From assembly GCF_037042905.1 (NCBI RefSeq), contig NC_087259.1:24538501-24602500 (forward strand): a stretch of 64,000 nt of DNA. Reading direction: 5' to 3'. Position 1 is the stretch's first letter. Every line of letters begins with the position of its first letter. The position numbers and the translations under genes were made by a program. This stretch comes from Lytechinus pictus (taxonomy: Eukaryota > Echinodermata > Echinoidea > Temnopleuroida > Toxopneustidae). The notes beneath the pieces were generated by a model that searched no databases, had not been told where the DNA came from, and saw nothing but the letters and a program-made list of their open reading frames with translations. Positions 55,801-64,000 of the stretch are shown piece by piece.

Positions 55801-58800
55801 TCAAGCATACGATTAATCGCTAACCTTTGTGTTACAGGACCCAGGTCTTCATTTTGACTGATCTGAGCCTGATTCACATTATCATTGTCATATCTGAAAG
55901 TAGCATAATCGTTAAATTTACTGTTCAGCTGATCAATGCATAGAGGTCCAAAGTACAGCTAGTCCATACACTGTAAAATGATACAATGACTAGACAAGAA
56001 TAGGAAAAAATGTTTGGCATTATCTGAGTGTCATTCTCAAAACGTTTTAAGTTTAATCCTCTGTATTCTCAGTTCTGGCACCATGGGGGGGGGGGGGGCT
56101 GGGAGGCAGCTGCCTCCTTTGATTAAAAAAATAATAATAACAATGGGAAGAGTACACGTAGAATAATGAATAATTTAAGATAAAAGTTACAGTCATATAG
56201 CACATTTTATTAGCATTTCAAGAAAGAAGAGAGGAAGGACTAAAGTGTTGAATAGAGAGTGCTGGAACATGTACCTCCATGGGCTCCATTTTTCTTTTAT
56301 TAAAGGGATGGTCCAGGCTGGAGATATTTATATCTCAATAAATAGAGTAAAATTCACAGAGCAAAATACTGAAAATTTGATGAAAATCAGATAACAAGTA
56401 TTAAACAAAGTTATTGAATTTTAAAGATTTGCATTATTCCGGTGAAACAGTGCTAGGCATGTCTTTATGCATATCCCCACTTGTTCTTTTGTATTTTATT
56501 ATATGAAATTGGGTTTATTCAAATTTTTTTCTACCGAGAACTGAAACAATTGGATTGACAATTGATCAAGTGCATTAGTTATTTATTGTGAAGTTTACAA
56601 TTCTATGGCCCGTACTCTGAAGTCAGGTTTAACTTAGGCCATGGTCTAACTCTGTGCTAAAATTATGGGAAGCCGAAAGTGTCAAAATTTTTATTGATTT
56701 GTATGTTTCTTATGTTTACTGTGCTCTTTCCTGATTTATCGATGGTGGAGACAATCATCTATTTATACTTCCTACACAATTATGAATGATTTGAGAGCCA
56801 AAATATTATATCTCTACTGTTTAATGATTTGTGTAACAATTGGCTATTCAAACTTAAACCACAACTTTAAACCGGAGTTTAAGTTAAACCCGACTTCGGA
56901 ATACTGGCCATTGTAGGCCTATCTCTTATTAATTACTATGTCCAGGGGGTAACCTTATACCTCGGTCACATAATTGTTCTACGGCGGCCGTACGGTGAGT
57001 CGAAAACAACCGTTTTAATATTTTTTGTACTAGCTGAATATCGGTGGTTTGAATAAAAATGGATAAAACGGCTGTTTTCGACTCGCTGTACGGCCGCCGT
57101 AGAGCAAATGTGACCAAGGTATGAAGAGGAAGTATAATCAGTAAGAGTATTGCCTGTACATAGGCTTGTATCTATAGAAATATATACTTCACTTCATTGT
57201 GCTTATTATGGTCCTGCTACAGAGATATTCATGTTTTAAAAGAAAATTTTACTATTATTTGAATCTGTTATTTTTTACAATGTCCAAGGGGTAATCCTAA
57301 AAGGACACAAGTCAATCATTTACAATATAATCCAATTTTCATTGTACCTTGGCTTGAGGCCTGTGTTTGCGCAAACTGGTTACAATTAATTGTGCTGTAT
57401 ATGTATATTTAGTGTTCAGAGCACAAACGTCACAGTGTCAGTTTCAGATACAGGTATCGATAGGTAGCATGAATTTAATATGAAACTGATGTTTAAGAGA
57501 TAATAAAACTGGTCTGTAAGTGATGGGTTTATATGTAAATAATATTTTGCACGTACCTGTACTACGTAGTGTGTTTGTTTAGTGAAATATATGCTAACTA
57601 TTTGCTCTTTTGACTTGTGTGACCTTGAGCTGTCCTCTATATATGCATTGGAAACAGAATGTTGTGAAACATGCATATCAATGACTCAGATTTTCCACTC
57701 AATTTGAGAATTTTAGAGGAAATCAACAAAATGCCAAGTAACTTTCAGTTTTGAAATAATGTGATTGAAAGTGAAGTTGTTTTTCTTGGTACATGTAAAC
57801 TGTCAATCACTAGCCTAGGACAAACTACACATTAATTATCAAAGATATTTGAAGCAGTTTAAAGTTCAATATAGATAATGAAAACAGTAGCACAGAATTC
57901 TGATAAATTTGCAATCGTATCAAAATTGGATACTCTTGCTTCTTTAATCAGGTTTACATATCTCTCATTCACTCTGTACAAGGACTCTCACAGAAAGCGA
58001 AATATTAAGAGATTCATAGATAAATATATGGTGTTTTTTATCTCATTTTTCTTATGCTGGGCTCTAAAGTGGGTTATATTAAGACACAAAATAGTAATTA
58101 TTCAATTTCATTTAAATTTGTCCAGGAAATATTGTTTGTTTATTATTCCTTATATTCTTGTAAATCATATTTATGCATTAATCTTTGGGCTTGAAGATTC
58201 CAGCTATTTCTGTGAAGATGTTCGTGTGAGGGCATTTTTGGAGCTATTTAGCAATAGATTTTTTCCTCTTTTTCATAATTATTAAAGTTAACTTTCTGTC
58301 CATATTATGTCAATGAGGGGGAAAATAAGAAATTGTGGAATTACAATACATACTTCTAGGCACAGACCTTCTTGTCACAACCACCCACCAGGGGGGGGGG
58401 GGATTCTCCCCTGGATGAGTCACCCGTGCGACATAAGTTTTTATATATATTGATATTATTTTATATCTTCCGTATGTCTTTTTTTAATAGGAAATATCAG
58501 AGAATGGAGCTGATTGTCAACATTTGTCATTTATCCATGGAGCATTTATGGGCAGTGGGAACGACCTCAGATACATGGGAAGCAAGTAAGTTCAACCGTC
58601 TCATTAGTTTTGTCATGAATAAAGAAACTCTAAGAAAGTAAAAAAATATGAACAGTGGCATATTCTGGCAGTTGGTATGTTATACACAAAATACAATGTG
58701 TAATATACATGTATGATATGTATTTGTAAAATTATAACTCAGAATAATATATGACACAAAAATTGCATGAGGATGATATTATGAAAATACTTTAAAAACA

Positions 58801-60385
58801 AATCAAACCTTATATACATGTATGCATGGGATTTCTGTGACCCGGTGTGATAATGTTTATGGAGATAGGCAATGATACATGCAGAAATAGGAGATTTAAG
58901 GGGATGAGCATGAGTACTGAGTACAGTACCTGATTGGTGAGGCTTAGTATGTCCATTTCCTGACACATTCTTGTCTGTTCCTTAGGTTGTGGAGCTGGGC
59001 TTCTCATTCCTGGGGAGGAACATGGGAACAGGACCCGGACCAGAAGCACATTGGTGTGATGACGGTCTACCACGCTTTTAGCTTGTTTGGGATGCCCATA
59101 AAGGTCACCAAGACAGAGAGCAGAGCCAGACAGGTGAGTTTGAGTGAAAAAGATACAGTTGAATTCAATGCAATTCATTTATTTCACATTGCTCTACAAA
59201 ATACAAAGAAACAAAATAATACCTAAATAAGAATACCAGGAGATTCATAGATCAAGATTGTTCTGTGGAGGGTGTGTGAGGAATAGACAGGAGGAATTTG
59301 GCCGGATGAGGCAAATGAATGGATGGGTGGATGGATGGATGGATGAATTAATCAATTATCAAATAAATGAATGATTTAAAAAATATATATTTATTGATAA
59401 AGAATAGATGAATAAAGATAATAGGATATAAAAAGATTATTTATTAATTTTGAAAATGTAGAATGAAAAAAATATACAAAAATAGAATAAAAGATCTTGA
59501 AATTTTAGTTGATGAAACAACCATATTTTAGGTGAGATGAAATCCATATTTTTTGAGAAATTGATTAATCGACAGTTTAAAGTTATTATTAGCTCAGGTA
59601 TGGTGCATAAGTCTTGTATTTCTGTACAACTTCATGAGCTTGTCTTTATCACTCTCTCTTTATTTTGCAACCCTTTTATTCAGAATGGACCAGCCCATGT
59701 ACTCCTCCATTTCTTTCTGCCTATTGGCAGGGCTACTATCGTGATAGGGGTGACACCGATTGAGCCTCTTACTCAACTTGTAACTCAGCATGTATTTGCC
59801 TCAAGATTCATACCACGTTGGTTGGCAAAATCCTTCCTTTATGCAGAATATGTCCAGGTATGTTCACTTGGTCTACAGACAGTTGGTGTACTTTGAGACA
59901 TGCAAATTGCAAAATCTGTTGACATTCTCAGAGGTAAAAATTATTGTGTAAATTGTACATCTTTGCGTTCTGATAAATTTCATGAAAATGTGTAACATTA
60001 GGATGAGGATGCCTAAATGATCAGTTTTGCTAATTACACTGAACATGGCAACTTATTTGGTTTTGTGTATACCCCCCCCCCCATGGGTTTGAAAGCTATT
60101 GTTATAAGCCACTGAAAATCCTTGCATCCTATTGGCTTAGAGCAAATTTTACATGAATCGCTCTCGACAAGTAAATTGAAGTCTTGTTGTCATATCCATT
60201 TTGTTAATGTTTCCATTCTGCAGTTTGAACGCGACATAATGGTGTGGAACTACAAGACCTACCAAAGGAAGCCCATCCTTGTCTCTGAAGATCGACTCAT
60301 TGCCAAACACCGAAGATGGTACTCGCAGTTCTTCTCAGAGAACAGTCCCCGGTTTGAAGATAAGAAGCCTTCCCTTGATTGGTGA
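43364..60385 (+). CDS. nvd: DAF-36/Neverland Rieske oxygenase (cholesterol 7-desaturase), 7 exons
   Basis: Coding joins 43364-43820, 53529-53720, 54931-55115, 58491-58585, 58986-59133, 59684-59857 and 60224-60385: 1413 bases, 470 residues plus stop. All introns are GT-AG with consistent phases. The family converts cholesterol to 7-dehydrocholesterol, using a Rieske [2Fe-2S] centre to feed electrons to a mononuclear iron; it starts ecdysteroid synthesis in insects and dafachronic acid synthesis in nematodes. An N-terminal membrane segment (about residues 62-84) would anchor it, probably in the ER. Rieske ligands are C173-x-H175 and C193-x2-H196; the iron motif is E282-x3-D286-x2-H289-x4-H294. 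The C-terminal 'FERDIMVWNYKTY' and 'RRWYSQFFSENSPRF' blocks are family signatures. Length is normal for the family. ATG context AAAACATGG is strong. The physiological product in a deuterostome is less certain. Confidence 0.95.
43890..44480. mobile_element. hAT-like element with family-B end inside
   Basis: Left CAGTGGTTGATCCATGATTT; right ...CATCCATGGTTTCTCCACTG followed by ATATG. Flanks TTCATGAA (43882-43889) and TTCATGAT (44481-44488) match at 7 of 8 if the element ends at 44480. At 44059 a family-B left end (CAGGGGCAGATCAAGGATTT) begins without a matching right end nearby. G runs, a C run and TTTGACAAGC (44110) are shared with the other hAT-like elements. Confidence 0.6.
44885..45084 (-). 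mobile_element. tRNA-derived SINE, fourth family
   Basis: On the - strand it begins GGAGGCGCGATAGCTCAGTC, with A box TAGCTCAGTCGGTAGAGC and B box GGTTCGATTCC (CCGGGTTCGATTCCC). The head folds like a tRNA through the T arm, but the 3' acceptor half is replaced by a SINE body (GTGCCCTTTGGTAAAGC and on). Lies in nvd intron 1, antisense to the gene. Confidence 0.88.
45158..45415 (+). mobile_element. tRNA-derived SINE, copy 3, 5'-truncated
   Basis: Shares sequence from CAGAGGGTCGTGGGTTCG (B box GGTTCGAATCC) through the body GCACCTAACAAGGTGGATATG to the TATTATTATTATT tail with the SINEs at 25655 and 35231. The A-box part of the head is missing. In nvd intron 1, sense orientation. Confidence 0.88.
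45829..46006. repeat. Foldback MITE-like palindrome
   Basis: Arms CCTCGGTTGGACTGGCAA (45877-45894) and its near complement TTGCCAGACCAACC. The centre is TCCCTCGGGG...CCCCTCGGGA. Outer words GGAATTATTAATCC and GGATAAATAATTCC, and AAATATATC/GATATATTT, extend the palindrome to about 178 bases. Confidence 0.8.
46805..47658. mobile_element. Harbinger-like MITE, 854 bp
   Basis: Ends GGGTGTGTTTATGCTTCC and GGAAGCATGAACACGGCC are imperfect inverted repeats, flanked by TTA on both sides (46802-46804, 47659-47661). Subterminal inverted blocks (AAACGCCGATCGTAAAC near 46862 and its complement-like GTTTACGATCGGCG near 47535) extend the symmetry. TTA-type duplications fit PIF/Harbinger; that is inference from ends alone. 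No transposase is present. Confidence 0.7.
48355..49035. repeat. Composite repeat, inverse of 16722-17100, with a MITE inside
   Basis: 48355-48480 and 48875-49035 match the reverse complement of the two blocks at 16.7-17.1 kb. The stretch 48469-48874 begins AAAGGGAAATGAAACCTTTG and holds inverted words (GTGTGATGTCAC / GTGACATCACAC), i.e. an inserted MITE-like piece. 48765-48876 is homologous to the flanks of the 2-kb element at 38175-40232 without the element. Confidence 0.78.
49037..49625. mobile_element. Foldback MITE, family AAAGG-CAAGTC, copy 2
   Basis: Ends AAAGATCGAGTCCACCCC and the near complement AGGGTGGACTTGTCCTTT. The interior has the same block order and palindrome (TTTCGCTTATTTCTCACAAA, then TTTTGTGAAATTAAGCGAAA) as copy 1 at 19704. 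Lies in nvd intron 1. Confidence 0.78.
50477..51268. mobile_element. Foldback element with GTATTCTGAAAA words, 0.8 kb
   Basis: The left end CTGGAGCCGTATTCTGAAAA mirrors the right end TTTTCAGAATACCACCCCTG. The word TATTC(T/C)GAAAATT(G/C) or its complement recurs at 50492, 50551, 50691, 51173 and 51246. Subterminal TCTTAAGAGA/TCTTATTGAG and TTACAAGAAAA words also mirror. The target duplication is not clear. In nvd intron 1. Confidence 0.75.
51590..51722. mobile_element. MITE, ACCTTGGTCACA family, nested copy
   Basis: ATACCTTGGTCACATTTGCT then GGCGAGTCGAAAACAGCCG, mirrored by CGGCTGTTTTTGACTCGCC. The right end is worn (TGTGTGG). It interrupts a copy of the repeat also found whole at 23869-24020, which shows relative age. 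A better copy is at 56957-57122. Confidence 0.75.
52215..52625. repeat. Direct duplication, ~245-bp period
   Basis: 'GTAGTTTATAATGCA', 'AAAGGAT.AGTTGAATAAT', 'GCATACAATGAAG', 'TAAATAAAAGT..TGGCTGTG' and 'AGTAAATAGATGCACTTGCC' occur in the same order in 52240-52395 and 52485-52610. Lies in nvd intron 1. Confidence 0.78.
52626..52916. repeat. Direct tandem duplication, ~143-bp unit
   Basis: The unit from CAGATTTTTATGAAGGCAAC through CTTAGTCTAACTT is repeated back to back at about 52626-52768 and 52769-52913 with very few differences (TTAATGTGGAG versus TTACAATGTGAAG; TTCTG versus TTATG). It is the least diverged local duplication here, so it is recent. Confidence 0.9.
53529..53720 (+). CDS. 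nvd: nvd coding exon 2 (Rieske domain)
   Basis: Completes codon 153 and encodes residues 154-216 plus one base of 217. Contains the full Rieske cluster: 'YCPHLGANMAIGG' and, 17 residues after H175, 'CLSCPFHGWAFEGKEGKC'. The spacing and the CPHLGA / CPFHGW boxes are those of Rieske-type oxygenases. Acceptor CATTGGCAG, donor GGGA|GTAAGT. Confidence 0.95.
53721..54930 (+). other. nvd intron 2, with a ~118-bp tandem duplication
   Basis: GTAAGT to CAAACCCAG. At 54175-54412 two adjacent copies of about 118 bases share 'AATATTTACAATCAGT.GTAC', 'GATTGCATGAATT', 'TTATTGGTGTTTTCATTATT' and 'TTCATTTATACACATATAT'. No exon-like sequence is seen; the short open frame at 54621-54878 is not needed by the transcript. 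Confidence 0.8.
54931..55115 (+). CDS. nvd: nvd coding exon 3
   Basis: Completes codon 217 (Lys) and encodes residues 218-278: 'AKVKSWQVIEQNGFVFVWHD', then 'PSWFPENI' and 'HHGTTKHSIAAHVE'. The block 'V..W.V.E.NG.V.VWHD' follows the Rieske domain in DAF-36/Neverland proteins. Ends in phase 0 at GTGGAG|GTGAGT. Confidence 0.93.
55708..55846. mobile_element. MITE, AACACAAAG family, short variant
   Basis: ACCTGGGGCCTGGAACACAA mirrors TTGTGTTACAGGACCCAGGT. Internally GATCGTAGA...TCTACGATTGATTG and CAATCAATCGTGA form further complementary words. Related to the elements at 61405 and 62896. Confidence 0.78.
56606..56910. mobile_element. MITE with TGGCC ends, 305 bp
   Basis: TGGCCCGTACTCTGAAGTCA mirrors GACTTCGGAATACTGGCCA, followed inward by AGGTTTAACTTA / TAAGTTAAACCC. 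No coding. Confidence 0.75.
56957..57122. mobile_element. MITE, ACCTTGGTCACA family, intact copy
   Basis: ATACCTCGGTCACA mirrors TGTGACCAAGGTAT, with long inner arms CTACGGCGGCCGTACGG and CGTACGGCCGCCGTAG and AGTCGAAAACAACCG / CGGCTGTTTTCGACT. The arms cover nearly the whole element, so it would fold into one hairpin. Confidence 0.85.
58491..58585 (+). CDS. nvd: nvd coding exon 4 (mononuclear iron site)
   Basis: Residues 279-309 plus two bases of codon 310. Begins 'EISENGADCQHLSFIHGAFM', carrying E282, D286, H289 and H294 of the E-x3-D-x2-H-x4-H non-haem iron motif. Phase 0 at the start; donor AGCAA|GTAAGT. The longer open frame starting at 58372 is in the wrong frame. Confidence 0.93.
58986..59133 (+). 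CDS. nvd: nvd coding exon 5
   Basis: Completes codon 310 (Lys) and encodes residues 311-359: 'LWSWASHSWGGTWEQDPDQK', then 'HIGVMTVYHAFSLFGMPIKV'. The W-x-W-rich stretch and 'H..VM...H...FG' are conserved in the family. Acceptor CCTTAG, donor CAG|GTGAGT. Confidence 0.92.
59684..59857 (+). CDS. nvd: nvd coding exon 6
   Basis: Residues 360-417, phase 0 at both ends: 'NGPAHVLLHFF' (GPA-x-V-x-L-x-F), 'VIGVTPIEPLTQLVTQHVFA' and 'FIPRWLAKSFLYAEYVQ'. The G-P block and the P-(x)3-L-x-Q block are family features in the C-terminal catalytic part. Acceptor TTTTATTCAG, donor CAG|GTATGT. Confidence 0.92.
60224..60385 (+). CDS. nvd: nvd coding exon 7 (C-terminus)
   Basis: Residues 418-470 and TGA: 'FERDIMVWNYKTYQRKPIL', then 'EDRLIAKHRRWYSQFFSENS'. 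This is the best-known C-terminal signature of DAF-36/Neverland proteins. A candidate poly(A) signal AATAAA lies at 60757-60762, about 370 bases downstream, inside an AAAT repeat. Confidence 0.95.
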   Translation, partial: FERDIMVWNYKTYQRKPILVSEDRLIAKHRRWYSQFFSENSPRFEDKKPSLDW

Positions 60386-61404
60386 TCCGTGCCTGTAATA
60401 TCTTTGTGCATTAGAAAGCTTTGGTCCTGTTCACAAGCGAGTCTGGGAAACAGGTTTGATGGACATTCCGGTCGAAAAAAAAATCTCATTGTGCTTCTTA
60501 TATCTATCTTTTGTAAAATACAACAAATAATGGCTTCATGTAAGACCTTCATTGCATGCAGCTACCATTTTTATTACTCTTTTTTTTTTGTATGATGTAT
60601 TTTTGTGTCATTCCAGCCATCCTTGTCATGTAAAACGTATGGTTCACTGATTTTCTCCTTAATTTGTAAAGGGGAAGGGCTTCGTTGTAAAGCAGTTTTA
60701 TAACTGAATCGAACTACCCTCCACCTTATTTTATCATTTGTTATAAGTAAAACATGAATAAATAAATAAATGATGATATATGTAAAACTAAGTTCCAAGT
60801 ATGTTGCATTGAGGGACTCCTAATGAAGACTGGCAGTTATGGCCAGGCTATAGGCAAAGCAAGTTCTGCCTTGATGATGCATGTTTATCTATGCACTAGT
60901 CCTTTACCAGTATGCCCTACATTCTAGCCTCCCTGAGACTTGGAATTATCACATGTTTATCAAGAAAAAGGAAAGTTAGATAAGTTCATTCCAATGTAAT
61001 AATAACTATGACTGTACATTCCTGAATGTATTGATGAAATTGAAATATTTTTTAAGGCAAGCACCATTGTTGCTTATAGAACTACAAGAGTTTTTCAAAA
61101 TTGTAGTGATGAATGTAATCATGTTATAGTAGATGACATTGAAATGAATGCAAGCCTGCATCAGACATAAGTGCAATATGTTTGCATATGAATGTTTCCT
61201 TTACCAACCCCAAATGTATTAAATATTGGGATGATTCGATATTCAAACTATTTTGGAAGTATTATTTTTTTGCCAGTGCCATTAATGCATCTTTGACCTG
61301 ACCTTATAGTTTCAATTTTTCAGAGTGTGTATTATTGGATGTTAAAGAACTACTTTTGCATTGGCATTCAAGTCACAGCATTGCAGGCCACGTGCTGCGT
61401 ATCT
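60386..61404. other. nvd 3' UTR and downstream spacer
   Basis: The probable 3' UTR runs to about 60780 (AATAAA repeat at 60757-60772). Beyond it, no exon or clear repeat is seen to 61400. Confidence 0.5.
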
Positions 61405-61559
61405 GGGCTATGTAACACAAAGGTTTGCGATGGATTGCAAATATGAAAGAACCACACTGATTGGTCATGGTCAGTATTTTAAACCAAATGCACATGTAAC
61501 ATTGATATTGATTGGTTGGTTCATTTAGCGATTGATCGCTAATCTTTGTTACAGAGCCC
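61405..61559. mobile_element. MITE, AACACAAAG family, copy 2
   Basis: GGGCTATGTAACACAAAGGT mirrors AATCTTTGTTACAGAGCCC. The inner words TTTGCGATGGATTGC and GCGATTGATCGC mirror. Nearly the same as 62896-63056 in length and block order, including 'GAAAGAACC.CACTGATTGGT'. Confidence 0.85.
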
Positions 61560-62895
61560 TGTTTCTATTTTTGTCTTGACAGCCTATCACAGAAATTATG
61601 TAAGGATATGAATTTTTTAGCAGAAAAACTGTTGAGACTATGATTTGTGACTTTTAATGAAAGTTGGCCTTTGTCCTTTTGGACCAAATGGCGTTGGACC
61701 AAGTGGAATTCAGAAGTGTGCATTGTGCAAAGCCTAGATTTTCTATTACACAACGGTAGTAAATGTGTTAAGTGGCAATTAGGCCGAATGCGTTATAAGA
61801 TCAATTGGTTGGAGACAAAATAGAATTAGATCATATGGAATGAAACTAAACAAGCATTGGACCAACTGGGTTACATTAGACAAAGTGGCAATTTTATCTT
61901 TTTATGCATGTAATTCTAGAGTCAAACTGTACATTACCAAAGATTTTTAGATTTAGAACAGGTAAGTGAATCGTTCTTGTTAAATTGTGTGAAAGAATAG
62001 TAATCATTGAAGTGCCTTTATATATGAAAATTATTTATTTTAATCTTTAGACAAATATGTTATAATTCGAAATCTAATTAATGTATTCAGAATTTAGTGC
62101 AAGAGATTGAAAAATTAGAATAGCATAGAAATCAGCAAATTTAATGCCTATCAAACACAGTATTTAGACATCTGCATTTCTTGTTGCGAAACAAGTATGA
62201 TTAATAGTTCAGTTTTAGTCTCATTATATCTTTTTTTTTCTTGCAGTTTCTGCATTAGATGTGATTTCAATTGTTGGTGTGCTCAATTTCAGTTAATATT
62301 TGATGGCTATGCAATTTAGCTTGAAATAAATGGGTCAATCATGGCTACGTGCAGAACGCAGAGTAGATTGCGTCTTTCCAACTTATGAAAACTAGACACT
62401 GATCATTTGTCTCAAGTCTAATCAATGATTTGTAAACTTCTAAAATTTATATTACTATCTTATCATTGGAGTAATGAATTATAACTTCTTTGATTAGCGA
62501 CAGATATGGAGACTGTGGAGTGCTTCCTGCTCTCCGTACCATTTGGTTATATCTCGGATCTCTCTTACTAGTTATTTATTGAAAGATTCTAGGCGTTGAT
62601 AGCAGCGAAATATGAAAGTCCATTATTTTAAAGAAACGCCTTGGTTTGTAAAAAGAGATGTTATCAATCTACAACTATGCACCTTTAGACAGTATGAGAG
62701 CCAATGGAAAAATAAGGCTTCACACTAGCCGTGTAAGGAAAAATAAATGGTGTTTTGTGAGTGGGAGTTCTTCCCCAATCAGATAATAACGTGGTTTTTG
62801 TTTTTACTAATGATATCCCCCAAAAAAACACCTGCAAACTTTTATGCTTCCAAATTATAATTTTTTACAGGGTTTTGGAGGGGTTCCAGTAATAC
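61560..62895. other. AT-rich spacer, no gene seen
   Basis: A run of related short phrases (61675-61890: 'GGACCAAATGGCGTTGGACC', 'AAGTGG', 'ATTAGGCCGAATGCG', 'GATCAATTGGTTGGAGAC') looks like a decayed simple repeat. I find nothing else to annotate. Confidence 0.45.
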
Positions 62896-63056
62896 CAGGG
62901 CTCTGTAACACAAAGGTTTGCGATGAATTGCAAATATGAAAGAACCGCACTGATTGGTTCCCGGTCAGTATTTTAAAAAGGGTGCGCATGCAACGATGGT
63001 CTTGATTGGTCATTGGTATTAAGTGATTGATTGCAAACCTTTGCGTTACAGAGCCC
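62896..63056. mobile_element. MITE, AACACAAAG family, copy 3
   Basis: CAGGGCTCTGTAACACAAAG mirrors CTTTGCGTTACAGAGCCC. It abuts the next MITE directly: the shared CCCAGGG at 63054-63060 can belong to either. Confidence 0.85.
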
Positions 63057-63331
63057 AGGGCCCCGTCTTACAAAGAGATACGATTGATCCAATCAATCGT
63101 AACTCTATGGAAATCCGTCAGTGTCATAATTTTTTCTACAGGAAATTTGCAAAATGTCCTTTGTAAACAAAGGAGAACACACTGAACTGTCAAGAAATCA
63201 ATGAATTTATCGATATACATTCATATCCAGAAAAATTCTGAGCAAACATGCATTGAATATGTTGACTTTGCTGGCTTTCCATAGTTGCGATTGATCGGAT
63301 CAATTACAACTCTTTGTAAGACGGGCCCCTG
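63056..63331. mobile_element. MITE, GTCTTACAAAGAG family, 276 bp
   Basis: CAGGGCCCCGTCTTACAAAG mirrors CTTTGTAAGACGGGCCCCTG. Inner arms ACGATTGATCCAATCAATCG and CGATTGATCGGATCAATTAC continue, then CTCTATGGAAA / TTTCCATAG. No coding. Confidence 0.88.
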
Positions 63332-64000
63332 TACTTTCGATGCCCCCAAAGGAAATGCCTGCAAACTAGTAGTCACTTTCAATTATGAGAACATATGCAG
63401 GCATCAGATCCTACAAAGCATTTCATGGGCCCGATTGTCTGGGAACAATAGTGACTCTGTTATGCTTGTGCATGGGCCCATACATTTTTTGATGCTGGAT
63501 ACACTAGTGTTTTTCAGAAATTTTCAAGAAATAATTCCAAGGTGACATGGATATTTGCAGTCTAGAAGCCAATGTGAGACTAGAATGTGCATCCTTACAC
63601 ACTTCTAACAGTCCTATGCCTGACATAAAGAACTGTTGTAATTTGTTTTCAAACCCTAAACCATAAAGAACTCTGAAAAAGGACCTGGCATTTTCAAAAG
63701 AACATAGTAGTTTGCAGGCATTTTCTCTGAATGGTATTAATACGAGTACTTTGCTTGTGCAAAAGGTGATATTATTTTTATTGCACAGGTGTGAAAGCTT
63801 CTTCTGTAGAGGACTTGGGAATAGTCCTGTGCGTTACCAGACTCTCAGTGGTGCTTTGTTTGTTTACCTCTCAATATCTGGGTTACCAATTTTAGTAATG
63901 ACATTCATTTGGGTAGATAACCTTATCTCTTGAGTAGGCTTAGTAAATGAGTCTACTATGATAAAAGCCTAAGGTGTGTATCTGGGAATATGAAAATGAA
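63332..64000. other. Non-coding end of window
   Basis: No exon with both coding composition and splice signals is recognised; the open frames at 63285-63545 and 63712-63933 are not protein-like. Confidence 0.45.

Larger units (their letters stand above)
55116..58490 (+). other. nvd intron 3 (3.4 kb), repeat-rich
   Basis: GTGAGT to TTTAATAG. Holds three small MITEs (listed separately), a partial foldback element beginning TTAAAGGGATGGTCCAGGCT at 56302, and two diverged direct copies of a ~230-base block (about 55385-55610 and 57420-57650), both containing CACAGTGTCAGTTTCAG and CTACGTAGTGTGTT. Confidence 0.82.

Noticed and set aside
57878..58285. 135-residue frame in nvd intron 3 as an extra exon
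   Set aside because: AT-rich Phe/Ile composition, no matching splice phase, and exons 3 and 4 join directly.
58372..58641. 89-residue open frame around exon 4
   Set aside because: It uses a different frame from the one that carries the iron-binding motif and joins exons 3 and 5.

Overview
The window is an animal nuclear genome segment: AT-rich, intron-bearing genes far apart, and dense with degraded retrotransposons, tRNA-derived SINEs and short DNA transposons. The gene style, the repeat style (GC-rich words such as CGCTTCGCGCTCGCAT inside transposons, tRNA-like SINEs, hAT and Tc1 MITEs) and a DAF-36/Neverland gene fit a marine invertebrate, most likely a deuterostome such as a sea urchin. 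The species assignment is inference.

Two host genes are well supported, both on the + strand. (1) 20591-23446: a two-exon gene for a predicted 812-residue, serine-rich, largely disordered protein with repeated basic-Ser and Tyr motifs and no domain I recognise. (2) 43344-60385: a seven-coding-exon gene for a 470-residue Rieske oxygenase of the DAF-36/Neverland family (cholesterol 7,8-dehydrogenase). All six introns have GT-AG ends, phases agree at every junction, and both the Rieske Fe-S ligands and the non-haem iron motif are intact. A possible short coding exon lies on the - strand just upstream (42806-43027), across a CpG-rich stretch.

The rest is mostly mobile DNA. 1-5000: non-LTR (LINE) remains and a diverged two-copy tandem repeat carrying palindromic ATTTGCAT/ATGCAAAT sites. 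5500-7010: a Tc1/mariner-type MITE and a small hAT-like element. 7320-15230: a broken Ty3/gypsy element (gag tail, protease, RT, RNase H, integrase with GPF/Y) split by two clean later insertions, a 2.3-kb hAT-like element and an 875-bp foldback element. 15.2-20.3 kb: AT-rich spacer, direct repeats, 120-bp hairpins and a foldback MITE. 23.5-43 kb: LINE and SINE fragments, a nested hAT-like region (27.05-29.04 kb), a 16-unit ~109-bp tandem array (29.24-30.96 kb), a Tc1-like MITE, and several G/C-run-rich hAT-like elements with 8-bp target duplications. One of these (38.2-40.2 kb) can be compared with a related unoccupied site at 48.79 kb. Introns of the Neverland-family gene and the 3' flank hold many small foldback MITEs.

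Apart from the two genes I found no sign of a gene cluster or operon. The most unusual material is the set of G/C-rich hAT-like elements with internally iterated GC words, the tRNA-like tandem array, and the unrecognised 812-residue protein.
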